Under the pieces are notes generated by a model. That model was not told the DNA's origin. It was given only the letters and a program-made list of their open reading frames with translations, and ran no database searches. A stretch of 64,000 nt of DNA from positions 1-64,000 of the forward strand of contig VXQO01000053.1 in the NCBI GenBank assembly GCA_009838975.1. Direction: 5' to 3'. Position 1 is the stretch's first letter, and every line of letters starts with the position of its first letter. This document shows, in pieces, positions 8,410-17,390 of the stretch. The DNA is from Gemmatimonadota bacterium. Lineage in GTDB: Bacteria; Gemmatimonadota; Gemmatimonadetes; Longimicrobiales; Gaopeijiaceae. Both the position numbers and the translations under genes were made by a program.

Positions 8410-10002
8410 TCAGCGGGCGAAGTCGACGGCTCGGGTCTCGCGGATGACGACCACCTTGATCTGTCCGGGGTACTGCAGCTCGTTCTCGATCTTGCGCGCC
8501 ACCGCTTCGGATATCCGGGCCATGCCTTCGTCGTTGACGCGGTTGGGCTCGACCATGACCCGGAGTTCGCGCCCCGCCTGGATCGCGAAGCAGCGCTCCA
8601 CGCCCGGGTGATCGGTGGCGATTTCCTCGAGCTTCTCAAGGCGCTTCACGTAGCCCTCGAACATCTCGCGCCGGGCCCCGGGGCGGGAGCCGCTGATCGC
8701 GTCGGCCGCCGTTACGAGCCACGCCTCGGGGTAGCGGTGGGGTTCCTCGTCGTGATGTGCCTTGATCGAATTGAGGACGAGATCGGGTTCCTTGTAGCGC
8801 TTGCACAGGCGGTACCCGAGTTCCACGTGCGTAAGCTCCTGTTCGTGCGTCAGCCCCTTCCCGACATCGTGCAGGAGGCCCGCGCGACGGGTGAGCTGGA
8901 CGTTGAGTCCCATTTCGGCGGCCATGTTCCCCGCCAGCAACGCCACCTCACGGGCGTGGGCCAACTGGTTCTGACCGAACGAGGTCCGGAACTTCAGCCT
9001 CCCGAGCACCTTGATGATCTCGGGGTGGACGCTGTGGATGCCCAGCCCGTAGAGCGCTTCCTCGGCGGCCTCGCGCATTTCGGTCTCCACGTCCTGCTCG
9101 CTCTTGGCCACCACCTCCTCGATCCGTCCTGGATGAATGCGCCCGTCCTCGATCAGCCGGGACAGGGCGAGGCGCGCCACCTCGCGGCGGACCGGGTTGT
9201 AGCCCGAGAGCACGACCGCCTCGGGCGTGTCGTCGATGATCACGTCGATTCCGGTGGCCTGCTCGAAGGCGCGGATGTTCCGCCCCTCCCGGCCGATGAT
9301 CCGTCCCTTCATCTCGTCCGACGGAAGCTGCACCACCGAAACGGTCAACTGGGCGGTCTCGTCGGCGGCCATCCGCTGGATGGACATGGCCAGCACCTTT
9401 TTGGCCTCGCGGTCGGCCGTTCGCTGCGCCTCCTCCTTGATCTCGCGCAGCTGGTTGGCGGCCTCGGCGCGGGCCTGGTCGGCCATCTCGGCGACGAGTT
9501 CCTCCTTCGCCTCGTCAGCGGTGATCCCGGCCAGTCCCTCCAGGCGCTCCCGCGCCGTGGCCAGGGCCCGGGTCACGTCCTCCCGCTTCTCGGCGACCTC
9601 CCGCTCCCCCGCCTTCAGCGTCAGCGCACGGTCTTCCAGCCTGCGGGCACGGTCATCCAGAGAATCCTGCCGCCGGTCGAGCTGGTCGGACTTGCGGTCG
9701 GCCGCCTCGGCGCGCTCGACGAGCCTTCGCTCGCCCCGCTCGACCTCTTCCCTGCGGCGACTCTCTTCCTGCTCCCAGGATTCCCTGAGACGCAGGCTCT
9801 GTTCCCTGCCCTGCAATTCGGCGGTGCGGCGAAGATTGAGGACTTCCTCCTCTGCCGCCTTGCGAATACGCGACGCATCATCCCGCGCCGCTTCTGTTTC
9901 CCTGCGCTGTCGCGCGCGCTCCCGGCCCCTGCCCAGGAGGTATGCCACAACCGCGGCAAGCACCGCCGCGCCGACCGCCAGGGACAAACCCAGCGGACTC
10001 AT
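8410..10002 (-). CDS. rny: Ribonuclease Y
   Basis: Membrane-anchored endoribonuclease that starts mRNA decay. The 530-residue product has an N-terminal membrane helix (about residues 4-24), a long charged coiled coil (about 25-200), a KH RNA-binding domain containing GRIIGREGRNIRAFE (about 230-245), and an HD domain whose LLHDVGKGLTHEQELTHVELG carries the metal-binding His-Asp pair (near 365). The C-terminal VKVVVIRETRAVDFAR-type ending is typical. The length matches the family. Gemmatimonadota, like Firmicutes, commonly use RNase Y. It lies between soxD (161 bp upstream) and folD. Confidence 0.97.
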   Translation of the reverse strand: MSPLGLSLAVGAAVLAAVVAYLLGRGRERARQRRETEAARDDASRIRKAAEEEVLNLRRTAELQGREQSLRLRESWEQEESRRREEVERGERRLVERAEAADRKSDQLDRRQDSLDDRARRLEDRALTLKAGEREVAEKREDVTRALATARERLEGLAGITADEAKEELVAEMADQARAEAANQLREIKEEAQRTADREAKKVLAMSIQRMAADETAQLTVSVVQLPSDEMKGRIIGREGRNIRAFEQATGIDVIIDDTPEAVVLSGYNPVRREVARLALSRLIEDGRIHPGRIEEVVAKSEQDVETEMREAAEEALYGLGIHSVHPEIIKVLGRLKFRTSFGQNQLAHAREVALLAGNMAAEMGLNVQLTRRAGLLHDVGKGLTHEQELTHVELGYRLCKRYKEPDLVLNSIKAHHDEEPHRYPEAWLVTAADAISGSRPGARREMFEGYVKRLEKLEEIATDHPGVERCFAIQAGRELRVMVEPNRVNDEGMARISEAVARKIENELQYPGQIKVVVIRETRAVDFAR

Positions 10003-10163
10003 GTATTCTCTCCAAGACCGAACAGCGTCCGGTCACAAGATTCGACTTGGAAACCCGGGCGCGGGCATTCCGGGCCCGGCTTCCTGATTCAGCCAACTAC
10101 ATTAGACCAAGGCTCCAGGGGTGCGCAACCCGAGCGCTGACGGCGCGCTGACAGCCGGTTCGG

Positions 10164-10769
10164 CTACCTGATTTCCGGACCCCCCGCACGGTCGTCCGGA
10201 ACGAAACGGTCGCGCGCGGGCATCTCGATCGCGGCAAGGGACTCGGCGTCGAGAACCGCATCGGCGGCGAGGAGCCCGTTCAAGTGCAGCACATACGCCA
10301 CGACGGCGTACACATCGTCGTCGGACATGGTGCCGGGCGTCAGCTGCGGCATCGCCCTGCGGGTGTAGTCGAAAAACGTCGTCGCGTACGGCCAGAAGGC
10401 GCCGAAGGCCCGCCCCGGCGGCCACTGTTCCCATTCGCCCGCCGCCACGAGGCGGTCGTTCGGGCCCTCGGTGCCGGTTGGTCCGTGGCACTGCATGCAT
10501 GACAGCTCGTAGACGCGCCGGCCTTCCCCGACCGAGCCGCTGCCGGGCGGGAGACCCTCGCCGTCGGGCTTGACGTCGATGTCCCACAGCGCGATGCGGT
10601 CCTCGGACGCATGGGCACCGAAGCCGAACTGCTCCGGGGCGCCCGCCGGCAGCGCGGCCACGGCTTCCCCGCCCGGGCCGGTCGCGTCCGATGCGCCCGG
10701 GGTTGCGGGAGCTTCGGGAGTACAGGCGGCAAGCACGGCGGTCAGCATTCCCACCACAGGGCGATTCAT
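10164..10769 (-). CDS. soxD: Cytochrome c, SoxD-like partner of SoxC
   Basis: A 201-residue exported c-type cytochrome with one heme-binding motif CMQCH (about residues 100-104) and a downstream Met-containing segment RAMPQLTPGTMSDDDVYAVVAYVLHL that should supply the distal Met ligand. The N-terminus (MNRPVVGMLTAVLAAC) has a lipobox-like Cys, so it may be a lipoprotein. The ATG overlaps the SoxC stop by four bases (ATGA). In the Sox system SoxD is the electron acceptor of the SoxC molybdoenzyme; here it would pass electrons from the adjacent enzyme to the respiratory chain. Only one heme site is visible, whereas the classical Paracoccus SoxD has two. Function is by analogy. Confidence 0.8.
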   Translation of the reverse strand: MNRPVVGMLTAVLAACTPEAPATPGASDATGPGGEAVAALPAGAPEQFGFGAHASEDRIALWDIDVKPDGEGLPPGSGSVGEGRRVYELSCMQCHGPTGTEGPNDRLVAAGEWEQWPPGRAFGAFWPYATTFFDYTRRAMPQLTPGTMSDDDVYAVVAYVLHLNGLLAADAVLDAESLAAIEMPARDRFVPDDRAGGPEIR

Positions 10770-12031
10770 ACCAGGTCTCCCAGGCCGAAGGTCACGCTTC
10801 CGTCCGACGCGACCTTCCACGCGCGCTGGTGGTTGTGGTGATACGACGTGCCTTCGCCGCGCGCGTCCCAGAGCTGTTGCACGGTCGGCTGGACGTAGCC
10901 GGTCTCGTCGGTCGCGCAGCTCAGGATCACCGTCTCGCGCCCGTCCCAGTTCCAGAGGTGCCGGAAGCGCACGGTCGACTTGGACAGGATCGGCGGCTGC
11001 AAGACCGCGTCCGCCCACGAGCGGCCGCCGTCTGTGCTGACCTCGACCCGGGTGATCCGCCCCCTTCCCGTCCACGCCAGCCCCTCGATCTCCCACCAGC
11101 CGCGATCCGGGAGGACATAGGGATACGATGGGAAGGTGATGATCGACTTCGCGTCCATCACGAAGCTGAACTGGCGCGCGGTGCCGTCCTTCAGGGGGTC
11201 GGTATAGCGGGAGGTCTCGTCGCGGGTCATGGTCGGGCGGTCGCTGACCTCGATCCGCCGCAGCCACTTGACCTGGGCGTTGCCCTCCCAGCCCGGGAGC
11301 AGCAGCCGCACGGGATACCCCTGTTCGGGCCGGATCGCCTCGCCGTTCTGACCGTAGGCGAGCATCGAGTCGTCCATCGCCTTGTCGAGGGGAACGCTCC
11401 GCGCCATCACGGCTGCGTCGCGGCCCTCGGCCAGGATCCAGCTCGCCCCGGGGCGCACTCCGACCTCGCGCAGGATCGTCGAGAGCATGACCCCGGTCCA
11501 CTCGCTCGTACTGAGCAGCCCGTCGAGTTGCTGGGGCGAGATCGCGGTCGGCATGCGGTTGCGGTTGTACGCACCGCCTCCGTTGCCGGAACACTCGATG
11601 AAGCAGATGCGCGAGGCCTGCGGATAGCGGCGCAGGTCGGACATGCGAAAGACCATCGGGCGCTCCACCATTCCGTGAACGAGCAGTTCGTGCTCCTCGG
11701 CCACGATGTCGGGCACGCCCGCGTGGTGCCGCTCGAAGTGCAGATCGGAGGGCGTTATCGTGCCCTGCAGATCCTGGAGCGGCGTGCGCGACGAACTCGA
11801 AAGCGCCAGCGTGCGCACCAGCCGGCGCGGCTGTTCACCCGGCGCCCGCCGACCAACCTCCGACACGAAGCGCCCCGGCACCCTGGTGGGATCGACACTC
11901 TGGGCCGGCACTTCCTGCACCGTGGCCTTGACGGCGTCGAACCGTGTCATGACCAGTCCGCTCGCCGCCGTGCCGGAAGCCGCAGCGAGCCAGGCCCGGC
12001 GTGAGAACTGTCTTCGTGGTCCCGTTGCCAT
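10766..12031 (-). CDS. soxC: Sulfite/sulfane dehydrogenase molybdoenzyme, SoxC-like
   Basis: A 421-residue periplasmic molybdopterin oxidoreductase of the sulfite oxidase family. The twin-arginine signal SRRAWLAAASG is at residues 10-20. The Mo-ligating Cys lies in CFIECSGNGG (Cys147). The C-terminal half contains VEVSTDGGRSWADAVL, the Mo-co oxidoreductase dimerisation domain signature. ATG at 12031 is chosen because it opens into the Tat signal. It is translationally coupled to the cytochrome gene, a soxCD arrangement. No soxXYZAB genes are nearby, so the physiological substrate (protein-bound sulfane, free sulfite or another S/N compound) is open. It sits between zapA and rny, an unusual place. 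Confidence 0.88.
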   Translation of the reverse strand: MATGPRRQFSRRAWLAAASGTAASGLVMTRFDAVKATVQEVPAQSVDPTRVPGRFVSEVGRRAPGEQPRRLVRTLALSSSSRTPLQDLQGTITPSDLHFERHHAGVPDIVAEEHELLVHGMVERPMVFRMSDLRRYPQASRICFIECSGNGGGAYNRNRMPTAISPQQLDGLLSTSEWTGVMLSTILREVGVRPGASWILAEGRDAAVMARSVPLDKAMDDSMLAYGQNGEAIRPEQGYPVRLLLPGWEGNAQVKWLRRIEVSDRPTMTRDETSRYTDPLKDGTARQFSFVMDAKSIITFPSYPYVLPDRGWWEIEGLAWTGRGRITRVEVSTDGGRSWADAVLQPPILSKSTVRFRHLWNWDGRETVILSCATDETGYVQPTVQQLWDARGEGTSYHHNHQRAWKVASDGSVTFGLGDLV

Positions 12032-12099
12032 ATGGTCGGTCCTTCCCGTCTCGTGTGGGTGTGCGGCTGACTCACGGCCCTGTCCGGCCGGATCGCTGG

Positions 12100-12381
12100 C
12101 TAGTCCAGTCCCTCCAACTCCGCCTCGATCCGCGCGGTCAGGGCCCGCAGGCGATCTTCTACCCTCGACTGCTGGCGGAGCAACTCGTCGGAGAGCGACA
12201 GTGCTGCCAGAATGGCCGCATTCTTGGCGGTCACGCCAGCCTGCTCGGAGACGGCGCTCATGCGCTCGTCGACCAGCGCGGCGCAGCGACGCGTGTATTC
12301 CTCGTCGGCGTCCGCGCGCAGGGTGTACCACTCCCCGGCGATCTCGACCCGAATCGACGTGCGTGGTGCTTCCTCACTCAT
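12100..12381 (-). CDS. zapA: Cell division protein ZapA
   Basis: A 93-residue FtsZ-ring-associated protein that bundles FtsZ protofilaments. The N-terminal half (SIRVEIAGEWYTLRADADEEY) matches the ZapA globular head and the C-terminal half is a coiled coil (residues about 45-90, heptad Leu/Ala). Length is typical. Its ATG overlaps the preceding coiled-coil gene by four bases. Location downstream of pheST is conserved in many bacteria. Confidence 0.92.
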   Translation of the reverse strand: MSEEAPRTSIRVEIAGEWYTLRADADEEYTRRCAALVDERMSAVSEQAGVTAKNAAILAALSLSDELLRQQSRVEDRLRALTARIEAELEGLD

Positions 12382-12689
12382 CGCCGGTCCTCCAGAAAGC
12401 GGATGCTCGCGAGAATCTGGTCGATTCGCTCGCGTCCCCGGTCGATGCGGCCACGCAGGTCGTCGTTCTCGGCCTCCACTTTCTCCATGCGGAGCGAGAG
12501 CGTGGCCGGATCCTGGCGGCCCTCGGCGAAGTCACGCAGAAGCGCTTCGCTGCGCTCGGCCCGCTCCCGTGCCTCCTCCGCGGCCCCGCGAAGATCGCGC
12601 AACTCGCCGATCAGCCGGCGAATCGCCGACTCCAGCGGCGCGACGCCCGCGATCTCCGCGACGGCCGCGTCAGCTTCTCGGTTCGACAC
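12378..12689 (-). CDS. Small coiled-coil protein coupled to zapA
   Basis: A 103-residue, highly charged protein that is predicted to be almost wholly helical: residues 15-100 alternate Glu/Arg with Leu/Ile in heptad-like spacing (for example LIGELRDLRGAAEEARERAE and LSLRMEKVEAENDDLRGRID). There is no signal peptide or membrane helix. It overlaps the end of pheT by 20 bp and its stop overlaps the zapA start by four bases, so it is made together with ZapA. Size, composition and coupling suggest a ZapB-like partner or other divisome coiled coil, but no family motif is recognised and this is inference. Confidence 0.85.
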   Translation of the reverse strand: MSNREADAAVAEIAGVAPLESAIRRLIGELRDLRGAAEEARERAERSEALLRDFAEGRQDPATLSLRMEKVEAENDDLRGRIDRGRERIDQILASIRFLEDRR

Positions 12690-15120
12690 CGGTCGCCCCC
12701 TTCACCTTCTTGAGCACTCGCCGACAGGATCTGTCGACCTCCTTGTCGGTCAGGGTCCGTCCGCGAGCGCGAAAACGCAAGCGAATGGCCACCGAGCGGG
12801 CGCCGGGCGGAAGATCCTCGCCCTCGTACAGGTCGAAGATCTCGGCCTCCTCCAGCAGCCTCCCGCCCCCCGCGCGCGCGGCCTCGAGTACATCGCCCGC
12901 CCCTGTCCCCGCTGGCAGCAGGAAGGCCATGTCGCGCTGGGACGCGGGCTGATCCGGCAACTCCCGCGCCGTAACGGCGACCGCGGCGGCCGGCGACGAC
13001 GGCAGCACCACTTCGGCGCCCACGACCGTTCCCGCCCACGGAGGCAGGTCCATCGCTCCGGCGCGGATCTCGCCCCCCCACCCCACAACCGCACCCGTTG
13101 CATCCACCAGCTGGTAGCAGCGTTCAGGCACGAGCAGCGGCGCACCGTCCAGCACCGGCCCGCGCCGCCCGCCGGCACATGCTTCCGCCGGCACCACGCT
13201 GCCGCCCGGGCAGGCCTCGCCCGCGATCAACTCCAAGACCCGCGCGATGTCGTGGACGTCGAAGCGGCCGCTGGCGCCCGACCACTGCAGGGGCGCGCGC
13301 CGTCCGTGCAGAACCACCGCCACGCGCGCCGACTCGCGTGGGATCGCGGCCACGTTTTCGCCAGGCGAAAAGGCCGTTCCGAGTTCGAAGAGCCGCACAT
13401 CCCGCACGCCCCGGGCAAGGTTGCGCTCCAGATGAGTGAGCAGCCCCGGCAGCCGGTCGCGGCGAAGGTGACTCTCGTCGGCGGACATCGGGTTGAGGAG
13501 GGGGACGTCGCCATGGCGGGGGGGACCGAGAGCAGGGGTCTGCGCCTCGCTGATGCCGTCGCCGGCGAGCCGCACCCGCAGCCGGTCCTCGAGCTGGAAC
13601 ACCGGGTCGTCGGGAACGGTGCCCGGACGGAAGGCGGACAGTGCGGAGGGGAAGGTGTCGTAGCCGTAGGTGCGCGCCACCTCCTCGATCAGATCAACCT
13701 CGCGCAGCGTGTCGTAGCTCCGGTGTCCGGGTATCACGAAGTCCACCACGTCCGAGCCCGTTCGGGCCTCCCGGTAACCGAGCGGCGCGAGCAGCGCGAC
13801 GAGCTCCGTGCTCGAAAACTCGACTCCAAGCAGATGGCGCACGCGCGAAGGGCGCAGCGACACCACCGGAGCCTCCCAGGGCGCCGGACAAGCGTCGATC
13901 ACCTCCCCGTCGAGTTCGCCGCCCGCAGCGGCCAGCACGAGTTCGACGGCGCGCAGCACCGCCGTCTCCATCGTCGCCGGATCCACCCAGCGCTCGAAGC
14001 GGTAGCTCGCGTCGGTGGACATGCCCAGCGCACGACGGGTCGCCCTCACCTGCTTCGGTTCGAAGTGGGCACACTCCAGCAGGATGTCGGTCGACTCGCT
14101 CGAGACCTCGGAGTCCCGCCCCCCCATCACCCCCGCAATGGCGACCGGCCGGTCGGCGTCGCGGATCATCAGCATCTCGGGCGTGATCGGCCGGGCCTCT
14201 CCGTCGAGCGTGACCAGCGTCTCCCCCGGACGCGCCCGCCCCACGACGATCGTGGCGTCGGCCAGCCTGTCCAGGTCGAAGGCGTGCAGCGGCTGCCCCA
14301 GCTCCAGCATGACGTAGTTGGTCGCGTCCACGACGTTGTTGATCGACCGCGCCCCCGCCGCTCTCAGCCGGTTCGCCAGCCACCGGGGCGACGGGCCCAC
14401 CGTCACGCCGCGGATCACCGCGCCCAGGTAGCGCGAGCAGAGCTCCGGATCCTCGATACGGATGCAAACTCCGGCGGAAGCGCTCTCGGAACCGCCCCGG
14501 GCGAACGAACCCTCCAGCCCGGCACCCGCGCCCGCACTCGCGGGAAACGCCGGCAGCACGATCCCCCCCTGTCCGACGGGGTGCAGTTCGCGCGCGATCC
14601 CCACATGCGATAGCAGGTCGCCGCGATTGGGCGTGACCTCGACATCGAGGCGGTGGTCGTCCAGCTCCGCCGCCGTCGCAAAGGGCGCTCCGGCCTCGTA
14701 GGCGCCCTCCAGCAGCATGATCCCCGCCTGATCGTCGCCGAGTTCCAGCTCCCGCTCCGAGCACAGCATCCCCTGGCTGAAGTGCCCGCGGATCTTGCGC
14801 TTCCCGATCCTGAACCCACCGGGGAGCCGCGCTCCCACCGGCGCGAAGGGATAGAAGGAACCGGAGCGGACATCCGGAGCCCCGCACACGACCGGAACCT
14901 CGCCGTCGGGGCCCAGCACGCGGCAGAGGGTGAGACGGTCGGCGTTCGGATGAGGCCTCGCATCGAGCACCTGGCCCACGACGATGTCCCGCAACCCCGC
15001 GGCGAGATCCTCGACCTCCTCCACCGGGGCGCCCCTGAGCGCCAGCCGCGCCATCGCTTCCTCGACCGTGAGCCCGATCCCGGGCGCCACATCGCACAGC
15101 CAGCGGTACGAGACCTTCAC
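12670..15120 (-). CDS. pheT: Phenylalanine--tRNA ligase beta subunit
   Basis: Beta chain of the alpha2-beta2 PheRS, carrying the tRNA-binding and editing domains. The 816-residue product has the N-terminal EMAPII-like tRNA-binding domain (VGQVLDARPHPNADRLTLCRV near 45-65), the B3/B4 editing domain, the B5 domain and the C-terminal FDX-ACB domain (SQRDMAFLLP, IFDLYEGEDLPPGARSVAIRL). The GTG start at 15120 is in a GTGA overlap with the pheS stop and gives the conserved VKVSYRWLCD opening; an upstream reading would run into pheS. The order pheS-pheT is standard. Confidence 0.97.
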   Translation of the reverse strand: MKVSYRWLCDVAPGIGLTVEEAMARLALRGAPVEEVEDLAAGLRDIVVGQVLDARPHPNADRLTLCRVLGPDGEVPVVCGAPDVRSGSFYPFAPVGARLPGGFRIGKRKIRGHFSQGMLCSERELELGDDQAGIMLLEGAYEAGAPFATAAELDDHRLDVEVTPNRGDLLSHVGIARELHPVGQGGIVLPAFPASAGAGAGLEGSFARGGSESASAGVCIRIEDPELCSRYLGAVIRGVTVGPSPRWLANRLRAAGARSINNVVDATNYVMLELGQPLHAFDLDRLADATIVVGRARPGETLVTLDGEARPITPEMLMIRDADRPVAIAGVMGGRDSEVSSESTDILLECAHFEPKQVRATRRALGMSTDASYRFERWVDPATMETAVLRAVELVLAAAGGELDGEVIDACPAPWEAPVVSLRPSRVRHLLGVEFSSTELVALLAPLGYREARTGSDVVDFVIPGHRSYDTLREVDLIEEVARTYGYDTFPSALSAFRPGTVPDDPVFQLEDRLRVRLAGDGISEAQTPALGPPRHGDVPLLNPMSADESHLRRDRLPGLLTHLERNLARGVRDVRLFELGTAFSPGENVAAIPRESARVAVVLHGRRAPLQWSGASGRFDVHDIARVLELIAGEACPGGSVVPAEACAGGRRGPVLDGAPLLVPERCYQLVDATGAVVGWGGEIRAGAMDLPPWAGTVVGAEVVLPSSPAAAVAVTARELPDQPASQRDMAFLLPAGTGAGDVLEAARAGGGRLLEEAEIFDLYEGEDLPPGARSVAIRLRFRARGRTLTDKEVDRSCRRVLKKVKGATGVEPRS

Positions 15121-16127
15121 GTGAACTGCCCCAGGAAACGCATGTCGTTCTCGTAGAAGAGCCTGAGGTCCCTCACCCCGTGCCGCAGCATCGCCACCCG
15201 GGCCGGCCCCATCCCGAACGCCCATCCGGTGTAGCGCTCCGAATCGTACCCCACGTTGTCGAGCACCGCCGGGTCGACCATGCCCGCGCCCATGATCTCG
15301 ATCCAGTCGGTCTCTTCCTCCCTGCCGTCCTCGCGCACGATCACCCGCTTCACGTCCACCTCCGCCGACGGCTCCGTGAACGGGAAGAACGACGGGCGAA
15401 AGCGCACCTGCGTTCCCGGCCCCCAGAACCGCCGCGCGAACTCGGCGAGCGTCGCCTTGAAGTCGACGAAGGTCACGCCCTCGTCCACGACAAGCCCCTC
15501 GATCTGCGCGAAGGCGGGCGTGTGGGTCGCGTCGTAGGTGTCGCGCCGGTAGACCATGCCCGGCGCCATGATCCGGATCGGCGGAGGATACCGCTCCATG
15601 GTGCGGATCTGCACCGGCGACGTGTGGCTCCTGAGCAACAACCCCGGCGCCAGGTACAGGGTGTCCTGCTCATCGGCGGCCGGGTGGTCGAGCGGCGTGT
15701 TGAGCGCCACGAAGTTGTACCACTCGGTGTCGACCTCGGGGCCGCGGGCGCGCGCGAAGCCCAGACTCTCGAAGATCCTCCAGATGTCGTCGATCACCTG
15801 GCTCACGGGGTGAATGCTCCCGCGCCACTTGCGGCGGGGCGGCAGAGTGAGATCGAGCGCCCGTTCAGTCTCCGGCCGCGCCGCCGTGACCTCGCCCAAC
15901 CGGTCCTGCAGCGCCTCGGCCAGCAGCTTCTTGGCCCGGTTCGCGGCCGCCCCGACGCTCGGCCGCTCCTGCGGGCTCAGCGATCCCAGACGGCGCAGCA
16001 CCCCCGAGACCAGCCCGTCCTTCCGCCCCAGATAGCGGACCCGGAGCCGCTCGAGCTCCCCGGCGTCGCGCGCCTTGGCAAACGCGTCGAGCGCCTCCTC
16101 CCGTAGCCTGCGGAGCTCGTCGATCAA
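15117..16127 (-). CDS. pheS: Phenylalanine--tRNA ligase alpha subunit
   Basis: Catalytic class II subunit of PheRS that charges tRNA-Phe. The product is 336 residues, starting MIDELRRLREEALDAF with the N-terminal coiled coil. Class II motif 1 lies around HPVSQVIDDIWRIFESLGF, motif 2 around PPIRIMAPGMVYRRDTYDATHTPAFAQIEG, and motif 3 in AFGMGPARVAMLRHG near the C-terminus. It follows rplT with a 34-bp gap and shares a four-base overlap with pheT. Confidence 0.97.
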   Translation of the reverse strand: MIDELRRLREEALDAFAKARDAGELERLRVRYLGRKDGLVSGVLRRLGSLSPQERPSVGAAANRAKKLLAEALQDRLGEVTAARPETERALDLTLPPRRKWRGSIHPVSQVIDDIWRIFESLGFARARGPEVDTEWYNFVALNTPLDHPAADEQDTLYLAPGLLLRSHTSPVQIRTMERYPPPIRIMAPGMVYRRDTYDATHTPAFAQIEGLVVDEGVTFVDFKATLAEFARRFWGPGTQVRFRPSFFPFTEPSAEVDVKRVIVREDGREEETDWIEIMGAGMVDPAVLDNVGYDSERYTGWAFGMGPARVAMLRHGVRDLRLFYENDMRFLGQFT

Positions 16128-16161
16128 GATCCGTGCAACGGTTGGCGGGAGCCTGCGGGGG

Positions 16162-16521
16162 TCAGTTGCTCAGCGCGGACTTCGCGCGCTCGGCGAGCGA
16201 AGCGAAGGTGTCCGGGCTGCGGATCGCCAGATCGGCGAGCGCCTTGCGGTCGAGTTCGATGCCCGCGCGCTGCAGGCCGTTCATGAAGCGGGAATAGGAA
16301 ATGTCGTTCTGGCGGGCCGCGGCGTTGATCCTGGTGATCCAGAGCCGGCGGAAGTTCCGCTTCTTCTTCTTGCGGTCCCGGTACGCGTGCTCCCATCCCT
16401 TTTCCACCGCGTCCTTGGCGGTCCGGTACAGGTTCTTGCGGCCCCCGAAGTACCCTTTGGCCGCACGCAGGATCTTCTTCTTGCGCTTCTTGCGCGCAAC
16501 CGAACGCGTGGAACGCGCCAT
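16162..16521 (-). CDS. rplT: 50S ribosomal protein L20
   Basis: A 119-residue basic 23S rRNA-binding protein needed for early 50S assembly. The start [20 protein letters not shown] and the motifs [24 protein letters not shown] and SYSRFMNGL are family hallmarks. The ATG at 16521 is chosen for this canonical N-terminus; the frame is open further upstream but gives no conserved sequence. In several bacteria L20 represses the infC-rpmI-rplT operon through its leader; the structured leader seen upstream of infC could serve the same purpose here. Confidence 0.97.
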   Translation of the reverse strand: MARSTRSVARKKRKKKILRAAKGYFGGRKNLYRTAKDAVEKGWEHAYRDRKKKKRNFRRLWITRINAAARQNDISYSRFMNGLQRAGIELDRKALADLAIRSPDTFASLAERAKSALSN

Positions 16522-16564
16522 CCATGGTCTCCTTTGCGATTCTGTCTGCTTGCGGTTCCCGGCG

Positions 16565-16762
16565 CTATGTGCCCGGCAACATCCGGCGCACACGTTTCAC
16601 GTCGGCGTCCGCCGCCACCGTGCCCGTGCCCAGCCGCCGCTTCCGCTTGCGGTTTTTCTTGGTCAGGATATGGGACTTGTAGGCCCGCCTCCTCGCGAGC
16701 TTGCCCGACCCGGTCTTGCGGAACCGCTTCGCGGCTCCCCTGTTCGATTTCATCTTCGGCAT
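16565..16762 (-). CDS. rpmI: 50S ribosomal protein L35
   Basis: A 65-residue basic ribosomal protein, [20 protein letters not shown]..., with the classic L35 sequence [10 protein letters not shown]-like core ([20 protein letters not shown]). The ATG at 16762 gives the canonical start. It lies between infC (25 bp) and rplT (43 bp). Confidence 0.96.
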   Translation of the reverse strand: MPKMKSNRGAAKRFRKTGSGKLARRRAYKSHILTKKNRKRKRRLGTGTVAADADVKRVRRMLPGT

Positions 16763-16787
16763 CGGATTCTCCAAAATCCTCTCTGGC

Positions 16788-17303
16788 CTAGTTCTTGAGC
16801 GGACTCAGGATCATGGTCATCTGGTTCCGCTCGAAGTTGGGATACTGTTCGACCTTCGCGTGTTCGCTGAGGTCCCTGGTAGCGCGCAGCAGCACCTCCC
16901 GTCCGAGTTCGGGGTGCGTCACCTGACGGCCCCGGAACATCATCGTGAGCTTGACCTTGTTGCCCTCCGACAGGAAGCGCCGCGCGTGGCGCAACTTGAA
17001 ATCGTAGTCGTGATCCTCGATTCCCGGACGGAACTTGACCTCCTTGAGCTGCACGGTATGCTGCTTCTTGCGGGCTTCCCGCGCTGCGCGCGCCGCCTTG
17101 TACTTGTACTTGCCGTAGTCCATCAGGCGGACCACCGGCGGTCTGGAATCCGGCGCGACTTCCACGAGATCGAGGCCCCGCTGGGCGGCCCGGGCACGCG
17201 CGTCGTCCAACGACACGATCCCGATCTGCCCGCCCTTCTCGTCGATCAGTCGAATCGGGCTGATTCGGATCTGTTCGTTCACCCGGACGCGTTTTTCTGC
17301 GAT
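16788..17303 (-). CDS. infC: Translation initiation factor IF-3, probable ATC start
   Basis: IF-3 binds the 30S subunit and proofreads start codon selection. The sequence contains [26 protein letters not shown] and the C-terminal domain [23 protein letters not shown] and [11 protein letters not shown]. The first ATG/GTG in frame is GTG at 17282 (164 residues) and has no ribosome binding site. The frame stays open to ATC at 17301-17303, giving the expected [13 protein letters not shown] start and 171 residues, with GGGAGAG (17311-17317) seven bases upstream. Non-standard ATT/ATC/ATA starts are a known autoregulatory feature of infC, so I annotate from ATC. It heads the rpmI-rplT-pheST transcript. 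Confidence 0.9.
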   Translation of the reverse strand: MAEKRVRVNEQIRISPIRLIDEKGGQIGIVSLDDARARAAQRGLDLVEVAPDSRPPVVRLMDYGKYKYKAARAAREARKKQHTVQLKEVKFRPGIEDHDYDFKLRHARRFLSEGNKVKLTMMFRGRQVTHPELGREVLLRATRDLSEHAKVEQYPNFERNQMTMILSPLKN

Positions 17304-17390
17304 CTTGGCACTCTCCCTGGTTTCGGGACGGCTGCGGCGGTCCCCGGTTTTTTCGCCTGCTTCCCTTTCCGCGCCCCCGCCGACCTGTAC

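Noticed and set aside
10054-10074. CCCGG/CCGGG hairpin between soxD and rny
   Set aside because: Only five pairs with an 11-nt loop and three T residues; such stems are expected by chance at this GC content.
12001-14613. 870-codon open frame on the plus strand opposite pheT
   Set aside because: It is antisense to a well-conserved pheT and reads as Arg/His/Gly/Pro-rich sequence, the usual shadow of a GC-rich gene.
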